DNA of 64,000 bases, from assembly GCF_000283155.1 (NCBI RefSeq), contig NW_004454177.1:6721382-6785381 (forward strand), in the 5' to 3' direction. This document shows positions 33,348-45,643 of the stretch, in pieces. The position numbers and the translations under genes were made by a program. The DNA comes from Ceratotherium simum simum. Its lineage: Eukaryota > Chordata > Mammalia > Perissodactyla > Rhinocerotidae. Below the pieces are notes generated by a model. The model worked only from the letters and a program-made list of their open reading frames with translations. It was not told the origin of the DNA and ran no database searches. Every line of letters starts with the position of its first letter. Position 1 is the stretch's first letter.

Positions 33348-35600
33348 ATGGTAGTTGTTCAGCTATACCTTTCCGAATTTTATGTATGAATGACTCCTCA
33401 GTAAATCACAAGAAGCTTCTCTTAGTGCTAAAAAATGGCTGATAAATGGTATTGAATTCTTTGTAAATCTCACCAATCTCAACAGAATCTCTGGTTCTCG
33501 GAAAAAAGAATTTTCTGTTTAATTTCTGTAGAAAATAACCACTTAGGAATAGTCCCCTTTCTATTATGTGTAACCATGGAAAGAAATTCTTCTCTGCATG
33601 GTACAAAACAATGGCTTATCCAAAACCATCTCTTGGAATTAAGAATGTAATCTTAATACACCCATAAATACTCATGTATACATGCTTAGAGAGTCCCATT
33701 CTGCCTTCCTTTTTATTATAATATCTCTCATCTCATTGTGGTTTAGCCTAATCTATTTGCAACACATCAGCATTCTTAGTACAAAACTTTTGCTGCTTTG
33801 ATTTGGGGAAAAAAAGAGGGGTGTGGAGATTTCAGATTTTATCTCTGATAGTGTTTCTGAATCTAAACTATGTAGATATATTTCTTTAAAAAACGTAGTA
33901 ACCATTTTTTTGGTTGACTCATATAATGTAATTTACTGAAGTGGGGTTATCAGACTTGGGCTTCCTCCATAGGAATAGCATTTGAATGCTTAAAGGAAAA
34001 GTTAAAGAGAACAATGGCCCTGGGGACAGGGGGTTGGAGCATGGTTGTCATACAACCTAACAAGCTAACAGAGAAGAGAGGAGTCCTGCACTAAGCTGAG
34101 GCTACCCTGGTGATGTAATAGGCACAGTCCTTGGGGACTAGAGAGGATGGTTTAGGTGGAGAAAAGAGAAAAGTGAGGTTTTGATGTTCTCAGTAGGTCT
34201 TGCATTCCTCACCCTCAATACCCATGAGAACATAGCAGCCGAGCCCTCTTGTCCCTGGATTATCAGCTCTCTCCATGTTAGGGGATACCTGTCACAGCTT
34301 TTACCCCAGGACTGGAGAAGTTAGTCTTGTCTTCCCATCCCACCCATCCCTTTTCAGAAAAGTCTCCAAAACCTTCAATACTGATGCTGAGAGTACTATA
34401 GATATTTGGAAAGGGGAAAGGGAAAGAATAAATTCTTAGTGCAACGGAGCCTTAATTTGCTGCCTTTCCTTTCCTTCCTTCTCTCATCTTCAGAAAGGGG
34501 GGCCCACTGTGAGCAAGGAAGAGGGGAAGCCTGTCTGGAAGAGGCTTTTTGGAGACTGGGCTTCCATTGTGGAAGCCTCTCGTACCTGTCCCCTTGATGT
34601 TGGTGTGGCCTTTGCTCTGGGCGGCCAGGATCAACCTCTTTGGGGATAAACTGATAACAGCTGTTGTCATTAGTGTTATTTTAAATTTTTCATGATTTTA
34701 ATATATATTTTTTCCCAAATGCATCTTCAATATATGGGCTTTGGAGGTAAAGTTTTGTGGGATTGGTTAATGCTGATCTAGAAGTTGAGCAGTAAGCAAA
34801 AATGATACCATATCAGTATTAAAACAAAATAGCTGAAAAAACATTCTTGAGGAGTAGTTGAACATCAGTTGAATAAAGATTTAGATCCAAAGAGAAAATT
34901 TTCAGAAAGACGATAAGTAGTGAATTATTAAGTGGAGATCTCTAAAGGATTTGTAAAGTATGTTGATTTGGTATAGATGTTAGAGCATGCTAATAAGTAT
35001 ACTTAGATTGATGGCCTATAAAGCAATGTGACTTTTATGGTATTTATGAAATGGTACATTTTAAACAATAAATCTTGACTTTATGCATCATAGTTTCTTA
35101 AAAATACCAGCTGATGTCTTGGTCTTCCTGTCTTTAGTTGGTCTAATTTTGGAATAATTTATTTCTGGGTTGCTTTCTGTAGTCTTGGTATAATTGCAGA
35201 CTCACAACATGCTTCAGGAAGGCAATTTTAAATGTAAGGCTATTTTCAATTTAATTTTCTGTTTCAGAAGCCATAACTATTTGCTAGGTTTGGTTTTTCA
35301 TTTATTTAATCAAACATTTTGATTTCCTTATTTCCTGTCTTAACTGTATAGAATTAAGCCCCTTGCCAATAGGAGTTTGACGTAATTCTGGAATTTGAGA
35401 TAAATATTTTTTTAAAGAAACCACAGTGTCATTTTCTGCAGGAAAGGCTTTTAATCAAATATACATATAGCAGCCTGTGTACTTAACTGAATTCAAGGTT
35501 TTGACTTCTCCCCTTAGAGAATTTGAGTTGATTTTCTTGGTAGTTTTGCCTTTTTTCTCTTTCCTCCTTATTGACAGATTTGTGAATTTCCAAGGTTATA
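33348..35600. other. unique DNA, longest SINE-poor stretch begins
   Basis: No repeat recognised across 2.2 kb. Locally GC-richer around 34000-34650. Contains the exon-like candidate at 34494-34649. Confidence 0.45.
34494..34649 (+). other. Exon-like segment, unproven
   Basis: A long pyrimidine tract (34455-34490) ends in cag at 34493, a good splice acceptor. It is followed by 51 sense codons and a TAA at 34647-34649, including KEEGKPVWKRLFGDWASIVE. AATAAA occurs at 34872-34877. The frame is also open upstream to a TAG at 34437, and open frames of this length arise often by chance here. I do not recognise the peptide. No paired coding exon was found. Confidence 0.15.
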
Positions 35601-35604
35601 ATAG

Positions 35605-35795
35605 AAAAAATATGGAGTTTGGAGTCAGAAAGTACTAGGTTCAAAATTCTAGCTTGATATTAGGCAAGTTACTTAACCTTTCCGAGCCTCAGATTCCTCA
35701 GCTGTAAAATGGGATAATATTATTCATCTCTTGGGGTTTTGGTAGGGATTAAACTAGAAAAAAGTGCTTAGCAATAAATGTTAGTTTATTTTCCT
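35605..35795 (+). mobile_element. MIR SINE
   Basis: 'tttggagtcagaaagtac', 'attaggcaagttacttaacc', 'gcctcagattcctcagctgt' and 'aaaatgggataat' give a clear MIR on the plus strand. Confidence 0.88.
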
Positions 35796-37654
35796 TTTGC
35801 AATCATTTATACTTAAGGGTTGAATTTTCTACTTGTTTTGGAAAAAATCCAAATTTTATGGTTATATTTCAGGATTTTTCTTCAAAGTCAGGCTTTTTTA
35901 TATGTCTTCCTCCCTCCCAATTTTTAAAACTGGGCTTTCTGTCTGCCAAATATGTTTCTTTCTAACATATGTTTTCCGTAAGTGATGTATTAGTTATTGA
36001 AGTGTTATTGAAAGGAAGATGGTGTGCATTTTTTAGTGAGGAAGATTGAACAACTTGACAGTACAGTGAACTCACATTCTAAACTCTTCGAGTTTGCCAA
36101 ATGACATACTTCTAGAAAAAAATTATCTAAATCTAAAAATTATTGTGATACACTATAACATAATTATAAGCCCTGAGGGCAGGGGAGGGGCTATAAAGAT
36201 ATAATGTTTCTTAGGATCTCCCACCGCACACAAGCACTTGTGATTGAATGTACTTTGGCATGTGCAGCAAATGGGCTTATATTAAATTTTAAGGTATACC
36301 ACAGATATTTAGTTCACCAAATTATTATTTTTCATCCTTTTGCTTTCAGTAGGAAGCTGTTGCTATAATAGAGCATGTACCGAAGGGAACACTATGGGTT
36401 TGATGAGATAGTAGTGAATTGTGGGTAATAATCCAGTTTTGTGGCTTAAGTCCCCATTTCCAGGTTCTTTCTTTCAGTGAATTCACTGGGCTGCTCTGTT
36501 GGTAGCTTTGCTAGGACCACTTTCAAGTCAGTTCATTTTCCTTTATGGTAATTGTGTAATGTTCCATAACAAGATTAATCTGAGACAAGGGCTTTTCTGT
36601 GAAAGTTACTGTTTTCATTCTGGGGGAAGAATAGAACAGAATGCCAACTGTGTGTTTTTCTTATCCAGCCCTTAATCCCCCAGGTAAGTGAGGGGTTAAG
36701 ATAGTCTGAACAGAAATACCTGTATTTGCAGAAGCAACAGCAGGAACCCTCCCACTCCCTTGCCTTACATTTACCCATTTCACATTGTAAAGATCTTAAG
36801 TTCTGTTCTTTAACTCTCTTCTTTCTTACTGCTTCCCACTTGCACTCCTTTTCCTCTTTCATTGTTTAACATAAGAGCCTTTGTCTTGAGTACACTTTGA
36901 GTGGAGTACCTAGGTGAGACTTCGAATAAATCCTCACCCAAGGTTGACCCCAACACTTGGTCATTGAGTATACCTAGATTCTGCTTTTGACTAGATGTGG
37001 AATCTCTGCCCATCTAAGATCAAGCTACAGTCCGCAAGGAAACATCCATCCAACCTTCTTCTTTACCTTTACTTAATAAAGTTCAGTTAGTTTCATGTTC
37101 TGGTGATTTTACTTTTTGGATTGTATTTTTACAGATGCTAACTCAGTTGTGCCAGAGACCAAGAGAGGGCTTTGTATTCTAACCCATTTGTCCTCTGCAT
37201 TTTTGTTTGTTAGTGGTTAAATCTAAATGAAAGTATAAGCTAATTTCTTTAGCTTGAGCAAGGTTCAAGGAACATTGTATTTATTCATTAATCAGCCTCT
37301 GCTTTCTGCTCCCCTCTCTTCCCCTACCTCTACTTTACTGTGGCATCATGATTCTTCCTTGCTGGATTTATTTTCATTCCCCCAGTGTCTCACCTTAGCC
37401 CCACAATGGAGATTCATCTGTTTACCAATGACTGCCGTGGTATCAATTTCAGTAGGTGCATTTTCCTTTGCTTGAATGGAGTGTATAACATGCTAGATAT
37501 CCTGCCTCTTTCTGATTAAGCATCTTTCCTGGGGTCATTTTGACTTGCTGCTTATATAAGTATCATGTTTTTGGGGTTGTGATACTCAAAAGCAGCAAAA
37601 AATAGTAATATAAATAAGACTTTTGCTATGTGCCACATAAAATACACTCTTTTG
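35796..37654. other. unique DNA
   Basis: No repeats recognised. Contains the splice-site pair at 36669-36689. Open frames 36575-36862 (minus), 36810-37013 (minus) and 37254-37475 (plus) have no known relatives. Confidence 0.45.
36669..36683 (+). other. Possible 15-nt microexon, unproven
   Basis: A strong acceptor (tgtgtgtttttcttatccag, ending at 36668) is followed after 15 bases (cccttaatcccccag) by a near-ideal donor, CAG|gtaagt, at 36684. Fifteen bases keep the frame. In one phase they read PLIPQ; another phase contains TAA. Splice-like pairs occur by chance in long introns. Confidence 0.12.
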
Positions 37655-37812
37655 CTTATTACTCTCAGTCAGTTTGTGAAGTAGCTGTTGTTAGGCACAT
37701 TGTAGAGATAAGTAAATTAAGAGAGTGGTTAAACCTGAAATCCCAAGATTAGTAAGTGACATGGCTGGATTCAAACCCAAGTGGGAAGGACTTCAGAATC
37801 AATGCACTGACC
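37655..37812 (-). mobile_element. MIR SINE
   Basis: 'gattagtaagtgacatggct', 'ggattcaaacccaagtggg' and 'gaatcaatgcactgacc' are antisense MIR. Confidence 0.75.
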
Positions 37813-37814
37813 TC

Positions 37815-39515
37815 TCTTGAGTCTGTAGGATACTGACCCAGTGAACAAGACTATTTCTAAGAAACGTTCAGGTTCTGGGCCTTACAGTGTTCCTTATTGT
37901 TCTGTATAATTTAGGATTCATTTCTGAACCACTTGGCACTTAGTTTTCCCGTTTACAAGTTATAATATAGGCAATAGTTCTTAATATAACAGAATTAGGG
38001 CCAGTGATGCAGTAGGCATTCATGGTTTGAAAATGAGTCTCTTCCATTATTGGGGACCACTTTGTTTGAGAATTGGTAAGAAAATGAAAACTAGGAAACA
38101 CACTCCACAGATTATAAGACTGTTGTGGAAACATTAAATTCCCTATAAACACAAATATCTAGGAGATCCTATTAAAAATATTAGTGGAAGAAAGCATAGC
38201 TTATTCAGTTTATTTATACTCTGAAGTATGTAGACAGGTTTTGGGGGTATTTTTTGAAATTTTTTCAGAGGCATATTTGTCAGGAATGGTCTAGGTGTGA
38301 CGCTTCCTAAGACTAGGACTGACTAACCTCTCAGAATTCCTTTAACTCTTGTTCAATTCCTATATGACACACCAATTTTATAGATAGGAAAGTGATAAAA
38401 TTTAAGAATTGTCTGTCTTTTATCTCAGACTAATTTCAAGGCTGCTCTTTCTGAATTAAAAGGTTTCCCTAACGTCTTTCAGATATTTCTCATTCTTTCT
38501 GTCGTCTTGAGAAGATCTCACTTCGTTTTCATTGAGGATAGTTCTTGTGCTTCTGTGAAATTGATATTTCACTTTGTATGCACTCTATTTCCTTGAGGGA
38601 ATGGTAACTTCATGAGATTTCGAAGTCACTGATTTAATGGGACTGGAAAATAGGACCTTTAAGCCAGTTTAAGTAGCAACAGATTTCCATATGCAAGGAT
38701 GGTAGTCATTTTCATCATATCTTTTTCCTTGTGAGCTTGTGCCTTTTCATTGGATACTTGCATCTTATTTTAAAGGGCATTTTAAATCTGAAACCCACTG
38801 CATTATATAGCTTGGCCAGAGTTGCAGTTCTCTGGGACTCCAGTATTGGCTCTTGAAGGTTATTGTGTGGAGGGCTGTGTTCCTTACAGTTGGGCTGTGG
38901 CCATGGCTGCCATTCTGAAAATTTCCATTTTTAAAGGAAAGTTTGCTGAATGGAACAGCCATCTCCCTGAGTTGAGTTGAAAAATCTGTATGATGAGGAC
39001 TCAAGAACTGGACCCAGTTTTTGGAGGGCCTTGGGGTTTCTAAATGATCTCGTTTAGTGCAGCTTTCTACCAGTGATTATATTTGTTGGCCGGGAAACAT
39101 ATCAATGAAAGAAAGGCAAATAGAGAAGAGGAAAGTGAGAGAGAGAAAACGTGGACGTATATAATAGTCTGTAGTCTTTTTGGGTTTGTTTTAATAAGGA
39201 AAATCCTCTTTTGGGCTTCATTCTTGAAATTAAAATTGGGCCAGTAGCCTGACAGCAGAGCAATACTCTGTTCTTGCTGATTTTTTTTGATCATTGCACC
39301 TCTACCAAAGCCAGATATAGACCAGATCTAGATTTTACTAGATTTGGCAGGATTATAGCAAACACTGAATCCTGTACAGAAGTTTCTCTTAAGAGATTTG
39401 ACCTTAAGGTCGAAATAGAGGCCCCAATATAGTGTCTTCAGGAGAAGGAAATTTTGTGGATATTGACTAGATGAACTGCTTTTCTGGTGATGTCTTTTTC
39501 TTTTTGCTTTGCTAC
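37815..39515. other. unique DNA
   Basis: No repeat or exon recognised. The short open frames here look random. Confidence 0.45.
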
Positions 39516-39519
39516 TTAT

Positions 39520-39742
39520 GCACAGGTCAGACTGAGCTTGAGTTCTAGATCCACCATTTACTAGCTGTGTGACCTTGGCTGAGTTATTTAACCTTTATGT
39601 GCCTCAATTTCCTTATCTGTAAAGAGATGCTAGTAATTGCAGTTACCTGTAGGGTTATTGTGAGGATTAAAGGAGATCATGCACCTAAGTGCTTAACAGA
39701 GCGCTTGGCACATAATAAGCTCTCAGTAAATGTTAGCCATTA
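39520..39742 (+). mobile_element. MIR SINE, nearly full length
   Basis: 'ccatttactagctgtgtgac', 'cttggctgagttatttaacc', 'gcctcaatttccttatctgt', 'gtgaggattaaaggag' and 'gcacataataagctctcag' in order: one of the best-preserved MIRs here. Confidence 0.93.
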
Positions 39743-39854
39743 GTATTTTTGTTTTCAGTGCTTTGTGCTTTGTTCACACTTTGTTTTTATATTTTGGGTA
39801 TTAATCAGTAAAAAGGAGAAGAGGTCATTGATACATCTAAAGCTGATCTCAGAG

Positions 39855-40020
39855 ATTGAGTAGCAAAAACATTGGATTGGGAGATAAGAGTTTTGGGTTC
39901 TAATCCTGGCTTTGACATTAACTAGTTGCATGAGACTGGGCAACTCTTCTAGTTTTCTTACCAATTAAATTGAGGTAGCTGCACTAGATGTCTCTAACAT
40001 GCCTTCTAGTGCTCAAGTCT
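39855..40020 (+). mobile_element. MIR-type SINE
   Basis: 'attggattgggagataagag', 'ggttctaatcctggctttg', 'gcatgagactgggcaactc' and 'tgcactagatgtctctaaca' match a MIR or MIR3-like copy directly after the previous one. Confidence 0.7.
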
Positions 40021-40282
40021 TTGTGACATTAAGCTTTAATTAGAAATCTTTGGTTTTGGGACCTCTTTATTATCCCATAGCCTTTAACCTTGTTTCCCTT
40101 CTCATTGCCCAGTAGGAATTGGACCCCAGTTGGCAGAAGGTGGGATGAGGAGAAGAGGTAGGAGTCTTACTGCAGTTGGTTGGAATACAGTTATTGGCAG
40201 GTGGGAAGAAGTATTCTAGTGACTCTGTGGTTGTTTAAACCTTTATAAGATTAGAAGGAAAGAATGGAGTCAGGTCTTAATT
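40021..40282. other. unique DNA
   Basis: Nothing recognised. Confidence 0.5.
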
Positions 40283-40298
40283 AATAGTGTCATTGTTT

Positions 40299-40544
40299 CA
40301 GGGCCGGCCCCGTGGCCTAGTGTTAAGTTCGGTACGCTCTGCTTTGACGGCCCGGGTTCAGTTCCTGGGCGCAGACCTACACCACTTGTTGGTGGCCATG
40401 CTGTGGTGGTGACCCACATACAAAATGGAGGGAGGTTGGCACTGATGTTAGCTCAGGGCAGATCTTTCTTGAGCAAAAAGAAGAGGAAGATTGGCAACAG
40501 ATGTTAGCTCAGGGAGACGCTTCCTCAGCAAAAAAAAAAAAAAA
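40299..40544 (+). mobile_element. ERE SINE (class III)
   Basis: Head with GGCCGGCCCC, then 'catgctgtggtggtgacccacatac' and two GATGTTAGCTCAGGG modules, A tail of 17. TSD aatagtgtcattgttt (40283-40298) and aatagtgtgattctgt (40545-40560), two mismatches. Confidence 0.95.
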
Positions 40545-40560
40545 AATAGTGTGATTCTGT

Positions 40561-41200
40561 CATTTCTTCCCTTCCCCTTTATTATTATCTTTTGTCAGAA
40601 TTGATTAGCAAAATGCAGTTACCCACGTGTTTTCAGGGATCCTGTTTGTATAGGCCAAATAGTATTGTTAGTTACTTTTATCAACGTATTCCCCTACAGG
40701 TGGATTCAGTAAACTTACCTTTCAAGCTTAATTAAGGACAAGCTCCAGTCTTAGTTCAGACTAGTTAAATTCAGAGTTGCGTTCTATCAAATTTTGTTTC
40801 TAATCGTTGGTTGATAGGATGTTATTTGGAGAGGATTTTTAACACATACAATTCCTATGGTGGCATTGTGCTATTTAGTAAATACCTTTATCTAATTTCT
40901 TACTTCTTTTGCTTTTCCTTCTCTATGGTTTTTGTAGATGCCTGGATGAAGGCAATAGCACATGGATAAATTATGGTTTATCGTTTTGAGCATTTCTTGC
41001 TAAAGTGTAGTTTTCAGCAATGCTTTGCATTTGAAATGGGAACCAATCTATATTCCTCACTTCCATATTAGTCTATCAATAAGTAGGTTGCTCTGCCTTT
41101 AAATTCTCAGCTTGAATTGTTTGTTTTTTGTATGTGGAATTCGTAACCCTCTGTGATATTGACCCTACCTAAAGCAAATAGAATACCTCCAACAGCGAAA
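40561..41200. other. unique DNA
   Basis: Nothing recognised. Confidence 0.5.
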
Positions 41201-41204
41201 TTGA

Positions 41205-41440
41205 AGTAACAGTAATAATAGCTTTTATTTACAGAGTGCTTACTGTGTACCTGGCGTTGTGTTGAATATATTATTTTATTTAATCCTGAGAACAACCCTC
41301 TGAGCTAGGTACTTTTGTTATAACCATTTTTCATTAGAAGAAATTGTGCTTAGAGATATTAAGCAAATTATACAAAGTGCAAAAGTAATAAGTTGTGGAG
41401 CTTGAATTCCAAACCAGATCTTCCTGAGTCAAGCCTTTCT
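41205..41440 (-). mobile_element. MIR SINE
   Basis: 'taataatagcttttatttac', 'tactgtgtacctggcgttg', 'aatcctgagaacaaccctctg' and 'ttgtggagcttgaattcc' give a clear, long antisense MIR. Confidence 0.88.
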
Positions 41441-42305
41441 TTTTTATGTTCTTCTTCCCTAAAGACTCATAGAGCAGAAATGAGTGAGTGTTGGGCATAT
41501 GCAGCTTGGTTAATTCTATATAAATCCTGTGAAATTCTGAATAGTGTAGATGTGATAAAGTCAATGTGAATTTCTCATTATTACAAGAGATTTAATGTAG
41601 CAAAAATCATTATCATAGGAAAGTAGATGTTAATATGGTAGGCAGACTAACTTTTTTTTGGTGGTTGTTGTTGGTTATTGCTCTAGCAACTACTACAAAG
41701 GCAGCATTTACTTGGCAAGTCATGTATACTTAAGGCAGAACACTGACTGCTTTTCATGCTGTCAAGTCCATACTTTACCAGTGCTGGCTACCTGTAAGGA
41801 ATGTGAGTGTGTTGGATTTTAGAACAGGAAAAACACAGCTTCCACCTCATTTCACAGTAGAGTTCACTTAGGGATACAGACTTTTTGGTGACAGGAACTG
41901 TTACTTTCTGCTTGTTATTTCTGATACTTGCATAATGCTAACCTGGTAGATATTGTCAGATGACAAGCCTTCCTCCTATGTGTTCTCTGTAAAAGAACTG
42001 CTGGTGACAAGTGTTTTATTATATTGAGAATTCTGCTCGATACTGTTTTAGGTTAAAGTTTATTTATTAGGAAGCCAATATTGTGAAATGTTCTTTTTTT
42101 CCTCTTCCGGAATGTGTCATTTTTTTCTCAGTAGTGGACTAAGGTGCAAGTGTACTGTGAAGAAGGACAAGTTATTGTCCAGATGGACCCCAGTGAAAGT
42201 AACTTAAGTATGTAAGTAGATTCTGCTTCTCTTTGGGAAAATGATCTAAGATGGACGCTATCTTTTTTTCTTGGGAGGCTAATACTTTATCCCAATATTC
42301 GCAAC
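41441..42305. other. unique DNA
   Basis: No repeat or exon recognised. Confidence 0.45.
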
Positions 42306-42309
42306 TTAA

Positions 42310-42782
42310 GGTCAGTCTTCTCCAGAGTCGGAAAGTTTTCTAGATGTTACTATAATGTTCAAAATGTAGGCTTTAGAAAGTGGGGAAAGGAATTTGGGGT
42401 AGATACAAAGACAGGCTTGAAAAAGCATGGTAATTTCAAGGAAACTGTCGATGCTTTCATAAGGCCAAAGCACAATGGCAGTTGTGGGGAAGAGGCAGGA
42501 GGTGAGAAAGTGTAGGTTAGTAGAGACCACACAAGAAAGGAGCTTTGTGTTGTATGCTGAGAAGTTTGGATTTGTTCCTGTAGGTAATGGGGAAATGTCT
42601 AATATCTTTTAAGAAGGGACCAGATAGAATCAAGTTTTCTTTTATTAATTCATGTGGCAGTCTGGAGGGTGGATTGAAAGTAGGGAAACTATTTTATTCG
42701 TTAGGAGACACATTCATTATTAGGGGACTGTTGTAATCATTCAAGCAAGAAATAATGACCTGAATTAGGGAATTGTTCTATT
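42310..42782 (-). mobile_element. L2 LINE fragment (RT region)
   Basis: 'gctgagaagtttggatttgt', 'gtggcagtctggagggtgg' and 'ttgtaatcattcaagcaagaaataatgacc' type text is the antisense L2 reverse-transcriptase part. It ends where a new L2 copy starts with its own 3' end. Confidence 0.65.
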
Positions 42783-42910
42783 TGAGAAATGTTTAAGTTC
42801 TGTTATGTGTCAGACAGAGAGTTAGTTACGTGTTGGTTAACAAGGTGAACAAGATATAGCTCTTGCCTTCAGGGAGCTTACAGTCTAGTGGGAGATTTGG
42901 CAAATAATTT

Positions 42911-42934
42911 AATTGTAATTTGGCAATTACAATT
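42911..42934. repeat. 10-bp perfect inverted repeat
   Basis: aattgtaatt and aattacaatt with a 4-base loop, within the L2 copy. Probably incidental. Confidence 0.8.
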
Positions 42935-43632
42935 GTCAAGTACTGTAACAGGGCGATTATGATAGCACATAGACCTTAACCAAGTCTCACGGGGCAGAAA
43001 AGCCTGTTTAGGAAAGTGTAAGTAGAAGTCAGCTAAGTAAAGTTGTGCAAGATAGAGGGGTGGCGTTTGGGATGTTGGAAAGAAAAGTGTCTCAGTTGAG
43101 GAAATAGTATCTGAAAATGGCTAGAGGAGGTGAGAGAAAAACCCTGGTTTGTTTAGGGAACTACAAATTGTTTGGTGTGGCTGGATTGTGGAGAGCAAGG
43201 AAGTGGGTTGAGAGAAATGAGGCCAGGGGAATTAAACACTTATCTTATAAACTGTGTGAAGGAGTTTGCTTAAGAGCAGATGAACTGTTTCAGGCTCGAG
43301 AGTGTCATGATGTTGATTAGACCTTTAGAAAAATCCCTCTGGCTTCTGTGTGGAGGATTGGGAGGGGAGGAGGAATAGAGTAGATAATGAAGGAGGGGAG
43401 GGTTTTTTGGAAGCAGAAGGAAGAGTTTAAAGAAGGGAGTGGTCAGTTCTGTCAAGTACTGCTGAGAAGTCATTAAGATAGAGACTGAGAAGTATCTACT
43501 GAATTTGATATTAGTGGGTCAGTTGGTGACCTTAGTGAGAAGAGTTTCAGTGGAGTAGAGGTGGAAGGCAGATTACAGGGGACTGAGGAGTGTTGAGTAA
43601 GGAGGTAGCACCAGTGATTAAAAACTACTTGT

Positions 43633-43864
43633 GAGGGCCAGCCCGGTGGCGTAGTGGTTAAGTTTGAGCGCTCCGCTTCGGCGCCACGGGGTTTACCGGT
43701 TCGGATCCTGGGCGCAGACCTCCTCATGGCTTATCAAGGCAGCATTCCACATAGAAGAACTAGAAGGACCTACAACTATGTACTGGGGCTTTGGGGAGAA
43801 AAAAGAAAAAGAGGAAGATTGGCAACAGATGTTAGCTCAGGGCCAATCTTCCTCAAAAATAAAA
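43633..43864 (+). mobile_element. ERE SINE (class II)
   Basis: Head with ggccagcccggtggcgtagtgg, body ending tactggggctttgggg, one GATGTTAGCTCAGGGCC module. Perfect 13-bp TSD aaaaactacttgt at 43620-43632 and 43865-43877. Confidence 0.96.
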
Positions 43865-44460
43865 AAAAACTACTTGTCATAGAAACTTGGCTATGAGGAG
43901 ATAAAGAGCAATTGTGCGAAAAGGGAAGGGGGGGTCAAGCGATTGAAGGTTCTAATGAGATTGAAGAGTATTTGCTGATATGATTGCTGTAAAGTGAACA
44001 ATGAGGTGGGGGAGGAGAATTATTATTTTAAATGCTTATTTGAATGCTTGTTAGTTGTTTCTCATAATTTTGCAGGACAAGTATTATGATTGTTGGAAAT
44101 GAGAAACTCTGCCTAGCTTAATGCAGTTATTGGACTTTTGGGTTTCAAGACTGGAGTACGTATGGATTATGATAAATCTAGGAGAGGGATTGAGATAACA
44201 GTAGAGTAGAGATAAAGGTCCTTGGCAGTAAGGTCATAGTTATGGGAGGTTGCCTAGAATGTTGGTTGTAACTAAGATGGAGAAGACAGAGCCAGATGCC
44301 AAATTATTCTCTAGACATTGAAAGATGACCTGGAAAAGAGTTATGACATTGACTTAGTAGTATAGTTAACTGATGTGAGCTTCCGAGGACAGGAAGATTT
44401 CCCTGCTATACCCCCACCCACCTGAAGGTGGGAGAACTTTGGGGAGAGGAAATAATGATC

Positions 44461-45349
44461 TCATATTCTAGTTCCTGTATGTGAGGAATGTTTGCCAAGA
44501 AGGTTGACTTTTTTCGTTGAGCTCCTTTGCTGAGAGATCAGTGAGTACTGTTTTATGAATAAGTTTAGTCTGTGATTCTCTGTGGAGAAGGTTGCTGTCG
44601 GTTCTTTTCATATGAATGAATGCATTCGGAAAACTGCTACCTAGCAACCTGTTATCATTTCCTAATGTTACTATAATATGGTGTCAGTGACTAATGATCT
44701 CATTGGGCTAGTTATCTCCCCTCCAGCTATGCTGGCATCAGGAAGTACATTAATAGTCTTTAAGAAATGCATTCATTGAAAAGCAGGTAATCACTTTGGA
44801 GCTGACCTTGGCAGTGTCTGAATGAGTTGGACAAGTTAGAGAAAATCTTGAGCCTGAGAGCTACTCTGTCTTTCAGGTTGGTTTCGGCAAGGTAGCAAGA
44901 AATGAATCAGTTGTAATTTAATGGGGTCTGATATTACTTTTATAAGATAGATCACTTTAATATGATGTGTTGTCATTAATGTTTTAGTAATCTGACAGCG
45001 TTAAAGAGAGTTGATATTCCTCCTATTTTATTATTTCTTGGTTCCATGACAGAACTATGCATTAAAATGCACTTAAAATTTTAAAAGGATGTCTAAGAAA
45101 GTAGTTAACAAACAAATCCAAAGTGGGTTGATCTGACTTAGAAGTTCTAACAGTATGTAGCTAATGGCGGATAGATTTTATTATTCGGCTCTCCTGTGTA
45201 TAACTTCTCTATTGGAACATAAGTAATGGAGATGTTGTCTTGCCCAACATTGGATTTGAGGAAGTATTTTCTAAGACAGGAATAGCAGAATAGTGTTATT
45301 TTATGGTGTACTTTCCCTTTTCAAAGAGCCTGCTAAAATTCAGAGATTG
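44461..45349. other. unique DNA
   Basis: No repeat or exon recognised. Confidence 0.45.
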
Positions 45350-45364
45350 GGCAAGAGGCTTTTT

Positions 45365-45643
45365 TTTTTTTTAAAGCTCATTTTTTTTTTTTTTTTGAGG
45401 AAGATTGGGCCTGAGCTAACATCTGTTGCCAATCTTCCTCCTTTTTTCCTTTTTTCTCCCCAAAACCCCAGTAGATAGTTGTATGTCATAGTTGTACATC
45501 CTTCTAGTTGCTCTATGTGGGATGCTGCCTCAGCATGGCTTGATGAGTGGTGCGCAGGTCTGCACCGAGGATCCGAACTGGTGAACTCCGGGCTGCTGAA
45601 GTGGAGTGCGCGACCCCAGCTGCTACACCAGGCTGGCCCCCTA
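45365..45643 (-). mobile_element. ERE SINE (class II), older
   Basis: Head ends ggctggccccc, with class I body and one module before two T runs split by 'aaagctca'. TSD ggcaagaggctttt at 45350-45363 and 45644-45657. Confidence 0.95.

Larger units (their letters stand above)
42785..44460 (-). mobile_element. L2 LINE, long copy with RT motif
   Basis: On the minus strand this is an L2 from the reverse-transcriptase domain to its 3' end. The 3' end lies at 42785-42910 ('ttgccttcagggagcttacagtctagtggg' type). Around 43440-43477 the minus strand reads LNDFSAVLDRTD, a worn copy of the L2 LLDLSAAFDTVDH block that holds the catalytic aspartate. Stops and frameshifts make it inactive. An ERE at 43633-43864 interrupts it. 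The 5' limit is uncertain. Confidence 0.75.
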
